Below, piece after piece: positions 54,401-63,400 of a stretch of DNA of 64,000 nucleotides. The position numbers and the translations under genes were made by a program. Numbering within the stretch: the first letter of the stretch is position 1; each line of letters starts with the position of its first letter. Origin of the DNA: Chrysogorgia sp. JL179-B06. Its lineage: Eukaryota > Cnidaria > Anthozoa > Scleralcyonacea > Chrysogorgiidae. The stretch spans positions 3,364,501-3,428,500 of the forward strand of contig JAYKKM010000123.1 of the NCBI GenBank assembly GCA_035772405.1, written 5' to 3'. The notes under the pieces were generated by a model. The model was given only the letters and a program-made list of their open reading frames with translations. It searched no databases and had not been told where the DNA came from.

Positions 54401-57400
54401 CAACTTGTAGCAATACAGTAATTTCCAAGTGCAAAACGCCGTTGGGAAAAGGAAAATACAAGTATTTCCATAGCTAGATAATTGCGACAGTTATTTCAGT
54501 CGAATAATAATTTTGTTTTATTAGAACCTTATGAGAAATTCAAAAGTCCACGTTATAATCTCGTGAAATGTAAACTAAATTGTTTCGTAGTTTCAAAAAT
54601 AAATTGAATTCCTTCATCTCATCAAAGAAGAAGTATCGATGTTTTTATTGAAGAAAACATTCATAAATACATTGTGTAAATATTTTTGTTAGCTGCAGCT
54701 CAGTTGCATAAGTAAATCTGTTAAAGTACTTTTTGGATAATATCTCAAAAAAACTGACACGTGATATATCTTGTTTTTATATATCTTAGACATCGACGAG
54801 TGCTTGGGCCAACCATGTCATGCAAACGCTACTTGTAACAATACCGTTGGATCTTTCATGTGCACATGTGATGTAGGCTATACCGGTGACGGATTTAACT
54901 GCTCAGGTATACACAACTTTTACCCAATTGTTAATAAAGAAATATTTGAATATTTCGAATTCATATAATCTCGGCATAAGCTCCATTTTTTAAATCGTGC
55001 AGGAAAATGTTGATATAAAAACGTTTTGTGAATAAGTGAAATTATAGCATAAGCGTCAGCACGGCCGAGATCTATTGGAAACATTAATTCTAAAAGCTTT
55101 CTTCTTTGTGGAGGAATGTCATTCTATATATTCAAATATAGTCGTATAAAGTAATTATTAATCCATTTAAGATAAAAAGATCGATAATGCAACTTGTAGC
55201 ATTACAGTAATGCTAAATAAATTTAATTCCTTCATCTTATCAAAGAAGCATTATTATTATTTTTGTGGAAGAAAACATTCATAAATTTATTGTCTAAATA
55301 TTTTTGTTTGCAGCAGCTCATTTGGAAAAGTAAACATGTGAAAGTAGTTTTGATTAATTTCTAAAACAACTGCACGTTATATATCTTGTTTTTATATATG
55401 TCTTAGACATCGACGAGTGCTTGGGCCAACCATGTCATGCAAACGCTACTTGTAACAATACCGTTGCATCTTTCATGTGCACATGTGATGTAGGCTATAC
55501 CGGTGATGGATTTAACTGCTCAGGTATACACAACTTTTACCCAATTGTTAATAAGAAATATTTGAATATTTCGAATTCAGATAATTTCGGCATAAGCTCC
55601 ATTTTTTAAAATCGTGCAGGAAAATGTTGATATAAAAAACTTTTGCGAATAAATGAAATAGGAGAATTATAGTCAGCACGGTCGAGATATATGATGACAT
55701 TAGTTTTAAAAGTTTTCTTCTTCGTGGAAGAATGTCATTCTACATATTTCGAATATAGTGGGAAAGTATAATTATTAATCCATTTAAGATAAAAAGATAG
55801 ATAATGCAACTTGTAGCAATACAGTAATTTCCAAGTGCAAAACGCCCTTGGGATAAGGAAAATACAAGTATTTCCATAGAAAAACATTCATAAATTTATT
55901 GTCTATATATTTTTGTTTGCTGCAGCTCATTTGGAAAAGTAAACATGTGAAAGTAGTTTTGATTAATTTGTAAAACAACTGCAAGTCATATATCTTGTTT
56001 TTATATATGTCTTAGACATCGACGAGTGCTTGGGCCAACCATGTCATGCAAACGCTACATGTAACAATACCGTTGGATCTTTCATGTGTACATGTGATGT
56101 AGGCTATACGGGTGACGGATTTAACTGCTCAGGTATACACGACTTTTATCCAATTGTCAATAAAGAAATATTTGATATTGAATTCAAAGAATTTCTGGAT
56201 AAACTCCTTTTTTAAATCGCGAAGGAAAACGTTAATATAAAAACGTTTTGTGAATAAGTGAAATTATAGCATAAGCGTCAGCACCGCCGATATCGATTGG
56301 AAACATTAGTTCTAAAAGCTTTCTTCTTTGTGGAAGAATGTCATTTTACATATTCGAATATAGTCGGAAAGTAATTATTAATCCATTTAAGATAAAAAGA
56401 TAGATAATGCAACTAGTAGCAATACAGAAATTTCCAAGTGCAAAACGCCCTTGGGATAAGGAAAATAGAAGTATTTCCATAGCTAGATAATTGCGACAGT
56501 TATTTCAGTCGAATAATAATTTTGTTTTATTAGAACCTTATGAGAAATTCAAAAGTCCACGTTATAATCTCGTGAAATGTAAACTAAATTGTTTCGTAGT
56601 TTTAAAAATAAATTGAATTCCTTCATCTCATCAAAGAAGCAGTATCGATATTTTTATTGCAGAAAACATTCATAAATACATTGTGTAAATATTTTTGTTA
56701 GCTGCAGCTCAGTTGCATAAGTAAATCTGTTAAAGTACTTTTTAGATAATATCTCAAAGAAACTGTCACGTCATATATCTTGTTTTTATATATCTTAGAC
56801 ATCGACGAGTGCTTGGGCCAACCATGTCATGCAAACGCTACTTGTAACAATACCGTTGGATCTTTCATGTGCACATGTGATGTAGGCTATACCGGTGACG
56901 GATTTAACTGCTCAGGTATACACGACTTTTATCCAATTGTTAATAAAGAAATATTTGAATATTTCGAATTCATATAATCTCGGCGTAAGCTCCATTTTTT
57001 TAAATCGTGCAGGAAAATGTTGATATAAAAACGTTTTGTGAATAAGTGAAATTATAGCATAAGCGTCAGCACGACCGAGATCTATTGGAAACATTAATTC
57101 TAAAAGCTTTCTTCTTTGTGGAGGAATGTCATTCTATATATTCAAATATAGTCGTATAAAGTAATTATTAATCCATTTAAGATCAAAAGATCGATAATGC
57201 AACTTGTAGCATTATAGTAATGCTAAATAAATTTAATTCCTTCATCTTATCAAAGAAGCATTATTATTATTTTTGTGGCAGAAAACATTCATATATTTAT
57301 TGTGTAAATATTTTTGTTTGCAGCAGCTCATTTGGAAAAGTAAACATGTGAAAGTAGTTTTGATTAATTTCTAAAACAACTGCACGTCATATATCTTGTT

Positions 57401-60400
57401 TTTATATATGTCTTAGACATCGACGAGTGCCTGGGCCAACCATGTCATGCAAAACGCTACTTGTAACAATACCGTTGGATCTTTCATGTGCACATGTGAT
57501 GTAGGCTATACCGGTGATGGATTTAACTGCTCAGGTATACACAACTTTTACCCAATTGTTAATAAGAAATATTTGAATATTTCGAATTCAGAGAATTTCG
57601 GCATAAGCTCCATTTTTTAAAATCGTGCAGGAAAATGTTGATATAAAAAACTTTTGCGAATAAATGAAATAGGAGAATTATAGTCAGCACGGTCGAGATA
57701 TATGATGACATTAGTTTTAAAAGTTTTCTTCTTCGTGGAAGAATGTCATTCTACATATTCGAATATAGTGGGAAAGTATAATTATTAATCCATTTAAGAT
57801 AAAAAGATAGATAATGCAACTTGTAGCAATACAGTAATTTCCAAGTGCAAAACGCCCTTGGGATAAGGAAAATACAAGTATTTCCATAGAAAACATTCAT
57901 AAATTTATTGTCTATATATTTTTGTTTGCTGCAGCTCATTTGGAAAAGTAAACATGTGAAAGTAGTTTTGATTAATTTGTAAAACAACTGCACGTCATAT
58001 ATCTTGTTTTTATATATGTCTTAGACATCGACGAGTGCTTGGGCCAACCATGTCATGCAAACGCTACATGTAACAATACCGTTGGATCTTTCATGTGCAC
58101 ATGTGATGTAGGCTATACCGGTGACGGATTTAACTGCTCAGGTATACACGACTTTTATCCAATTGTTAATAAGAAATATTTGAATATTTCGAATTCAGAG
58201 AATTTCGGCATAAGCTCCATTTTTTAAAATCGTGCAGGAAAATGTTGATATAAAAAACTTTTGCGAATAAATGAAATAGGAGAATTATAGTCAGCACGGT
58301 CGAGATATATGATGACATTAGTTTTAAAAGTTTTCTTCTTCGTGGAAGAATGTCATTCTACATATTCGAATATAGTGGGAAAGTATAATTATTAATCCAT
58401 TTAAGATAAAAAGATAGATAATGCAACTTGTAGCAATACAGTAATTTCCAAGTGCAAAACGCCCTTGGGATAAGGAAAATACAAGTATTTCCATAGAAAA
58501 CATTCATTAATTTATTGTCTATATATTTTTGTTTGCTGCAGCTCATTTGGAAAAGTAAACATGTGAAAGTAGTTTTGATTAATTTGTAAAACAACTGCAC
58601 GTCATATATCTTGTTTTTATATATGTCTTAGACATCGACGAGTGCTTGGGCCAACCATGTCATGCAAACGCTACATGTAACAATACCGTTGGATCTTTCA
58701 TGTGCACATGTGATGTAGGCTATACCGGTGACGGATTTAACTGCTCAGGTATACACGACTTTTATCCAATTGTTAATAAGAAATATTTGAATATTTCGAA
58801 TTCAGAGAATTTTGGCATAAGCTCCATTTTTTTAAATCGTGCAGGAAAATGTTGATATAAAAAACTTTTGCGAATAAATGAAATAGGAGAATTATAGTCA
58901 GCACGGTCGAGATATATGATGACATTAGTTTTAAAAGTTTTCTTCTTCGTGGAAGAATGTCATTCTACATATTCGAATATAGTCGGAAAGTATAATTATT
59001 AATCCATCTAAGATAAAAAGATAGATAATGCAACTTGTAGCAATACAGTAATTTCCAAGTGCAAAACGCCCTTGGGATAAGGAAAATACAAGTATTTCCA
59101 TAGAAAACATTCATAAATGTATTGTCTAAATATTTTTGTTTGCTGCAGCTCATTTGGAAAAGTAAACATGTGAAAGTAGTTTTGATTAATTTGTAAAACA
59201 ACTGCACGTCATATATCTTGTTTTTATATATGTCTTAGACATCGACGAGTGCTTGGGCCAACCATGTCATGCAAACGCTACATGTAACAATACCATTGGA
59301 TCTTTCATGTGCACATGTGATGTAGGCTATACCGGTGACGGATTTAACTGCTCAGGTATACACGACTTTTATCCAATTGTCAATAAAGAAATATTTGATA
59401 TTGAATTCAAATAATTTCTGGATAAACTCCTTTTTTAAATCGCGAAGGAAAACGTGAATATAAAAACGTTTTGTGAATAAGTGAAATTATAGCATAAGCG
59501 TCAGCACGGCCGAGATCTATTGGAAACATTAGTTCTAAAAGCTTTCTTCTGTGTGGAAGAATGTCATTTTACATATTCGAATATAGTCGGAAAGTAATTA
59601 TTAATCCATTTAAGATAAAACGATAGAAAATGCAACTTGTAGCAATACAGTAATTTCCAAGTGCAAAACGCCGTTGGGAAAAGGAAAATACAAGTATTTC
59701 CATAGCTAGATAATTGCGACAGTTATTTCAGTCGAATAATAATTTTGTTTTATTAGAACCTTATGAGAAATTCAAAAGTCCACGTTATAATCTCGTGAAA
59801 TGTAAACTAAATTGTTTCGTAGTTTCAAAAATAAATTGAATTCCTTCATCTCATCAAAGAAGAAGTATCGATGTTTTTATTGAAGAAAACATTCATAAAT
59901 ACATTGTGTAAATATTTTTGTTAGCTGCAGCTCAGTTGCATAAGTAAATCTGTTAAAGTACTTTTTGGATAATATCTCAAAAAAACTGACACGTGATATA
60001 TCTTGTTTTTATATATCTTAGACATCGACGAGTGCTTGGGCCAACCATGTCATGCAAACGCTACTTGTAACAATACCGTTGGATCTTTCATGTGCACATG
60101 TGATGTAGGCTATACTGGTGACGGATTTAACTGCTCAGGTATACACAACTTTTACCCAATTGTTAATAAAGAAATATTTGAATATTTCGAATTCATATAA
60201 TCTCGGCATAAGCTCCATTTTTTTAAATCGTGCAGGAAAATGTTGATATAAAAACGTTTTGTGAATAAGTGAAATTATAGCATAAGCGTCAGCACGGCCG
60301 AGATCTATTGGAAACATTAATTCTAAAAGCTTTCTTCTTTGTGGAGGAATGTCATTCTATATATTCAAATATAGTCGTATAAAGTAATTATTAATCCATT

Positions 60401-63400
60401 TAAGATAAAAAGATCGATAATGCAACTTGTAGCATTACAGTAATGCTAAATAAATTTAATTCCTTCATCTTATCAAAGAAGCATTATTATTATTTTTGTG
60501 GAAGAAAACATTCATAAATTTATTGTCTAAATATTTTTGTTTGCAGCAGCTCATTTGGAAAAGTAAACATGTGAAAGTAGTTTTGATTAATTTCTAAAAC
60601 AACTGCACGTTATATATCTTGTTTTTATATATGTCTTAGACATCGACGAGTGCTTGGGCCAACCATGTCATGCAAACGCTACTTGTAACAATACCGTTGC
60701 ATCTTTCATGTGCACATGTGATGTAGGCTATACCGGTGATGGATTTAACTGCTCAGGTATACACAACTTTTACCCAATTGTTAATAAGAAATATTTGAAT
60801 ATTTCGAATTCAGATAATTTCGGCATAAGCTCCATTTTTTAAAATCGTGCAGGAAAATGTTGATATAAAAAACTTTTGCGAATAAATGAAATAGGAGAAT
60901 TATAGTCAGCACGGTCGAGATATATGATGACATTAGTTTTAAAAGTTTTCTTCTTCGTGGAAGAATGTCATTCTACATATTTCGAATATAGTGGGAAAGT
61001 ATAATTATTAATCCATTTAAGATAAAAAGATAGATAATGCAACTTGTAGCAATACAGTAATTTCCAAGTGCAAAACGCCCTTGGGATAAGGAAAATACAA
61101 GTATTTCCATAGAAAAACATTCATAAATTTATTGTCTATATATTTTTGTTTGCTGCAGCTCATTTGGAAAAGTAAACATGTGAAAGTAGTTTTGATTAAT
61201 TTGTAAAACAACTGCACGTCATATATCTTGTTTTTATATATGTCTTAGACATCGACGAGTGCTTGGGCCAACCATGTCATGCAAACGCTACATGTAACAA
61301 TACCGTTGGATCTTTCATGTGTACATGTGATGTAGGCTATACGGGTGACGGATTTAACTGCTCAGGTATACACGACTTTTATCCAATTGTCAATAAAGAA
61401 ATATTTGATATTGAATTCAAAGAATTTCTGGATAAACTCCTTTTTTAAATCGCGAAGGAAAACGTTAATATAAAAACGTTTTGTGAATAAGTGAAATTAT
61501 AGCATAAGCGTCAGCACCGCCGATATCGATTGGAAACATTAGTTCTAAAAGCTTTCTTCTTTGTGGAAGAATGTCATTTTACATATTCGAATATAGTCGG
61601 AAAGTAATTATTAATCCATTTAAGATAAAAAGATAGATAATGCAACTAGTAGCAATACAGAAATTTCCAAGTGCAAAACGCCCTTGGGATAAGGAAAATA
61701 GAAGTATTTCCATAGCTAGATAATTGCGACAGTTATTTCAGTCGAATAATAATTTTGTTTTATTAGAACCTTATGAGAAATTCAAAAGTCCACGTTATAA
61801 TCTCGTGAAATGTAAACTAAATTGTTTCGTAGTTTTAAAAATAAATTGAATTCCTTCATCTCATCAAAGAAGCAGTATCGATATTTTTATTGCAGAAAAC
61901 ATTCATAAATACATTGTGTAAATATTTTTGTTAGCTGCAGCTCAGTTGCATAAGTAAATCTGTTAAAGTACTTTTTAGATAATATCTCAAAGAAACTGTC
62001 CACGTCATATATCTTGTTTTTATATATCTTAGACATCGACGAGTGCTTGGGCCAACCATGTCATGCAAACGCTACTTGTAACAATACCGTTGGATCTTTC
62101 ATGTGCACATGTGATGTAGGCTATACCGGTGACGGATTTAACTGCTCAGGTATACACGACTTTTATCCAATTGTTAATAAAGAAATATTTGAATATTTCG
62201 AATTCATATAATCTCGGCGTAAGCTCCATTTTTTAAATCGTGCAGGAAAATGTTGATATAAAAACGTTTTGTGAATAAGTGAAATTATAGCATAAGCGTC
62301 AGCACGGCCGAGATCTATTGGAAACATTAATTCTAAAAGCTTTCTTCTTTGTGGAGGAATGTCATTCTATATATTCAAATATAGTCGTATAAAGTAATTA
62401 TTAATCCATTTAAGATCAAAAGATCGATAATGCAACTTGTAGCATTATAGTAATGCTAAATAAATTTAATTCCTTCATCTTATCAAAGAAGCATTATTAT
62501 TATTTTTGTGGCAGAAAACATTCATATATTTATTGTGTAAATATTTTTGTTTGCAGCAGCTCATTTGGAAAAGTAAACATGTGAAAGTAGTTTTGATTAA
62601 TTTCTAAAACAACTGCACGTCATATATCTTGTTTTTATATATGTCTTAGACATCGACGAGTGCCTGGGCCAACCATGTCATGCAAACGCTACTTGTAACA
62701 ATACCGTTGGATCTTTCATGTGCACATGTGATGTAGGCTATACCGGTGATGGATTTAACTGCTCAGGTATACACAACTTTTACCCAATTGTTAATAAGAA
62801 ATATTTGAATATTTCGAATTCAGAGAATTTCGGCATAAGCTCCATTTTTTAAAATCGTGCAGGAAAATGTTGATATAAAAAACTTTTGCGAATAAATGAA
62901 ATAGGAGAATTATAGTCAGCACGGTCGAGATATATGATGACATTAGTTTTAAAAGTTTTCTTCTTCGTGGAAGAATGTCATTCTACATATTCGAATATAG
63001 TGGGAAAGTATAATTATTAATCCATTTAAGATAAAAAGATAGATAATGCAACTTGTAGCAATACAGTAATTTCCAAGTGAAAAACGCCCTTGGGATAAGG
63101 AAAATACAAGTATTTCCATAGAAAACATTCATAAATTTATTGTCTATATATTTTTGTTTGCTGCAGCTCATTTGGAAAAGTAAACATGTGAAAGTAGTTT
63201 TGATTAATTTGTAAAACAACTGCACGTCATATATCTTGTTTTATATATGTCTTAGACATCGACGAGTGCTTGGGCCAACCATGTCATGCAAACGCTACAT
63301 GTAACAATACCGTTGGATCTTTCATGTGCACATGTGATGTAGGCTATACCGGTGACGGATTTAACTGCTCAGGTATACACGACTTTTATCCAATTGTTAA

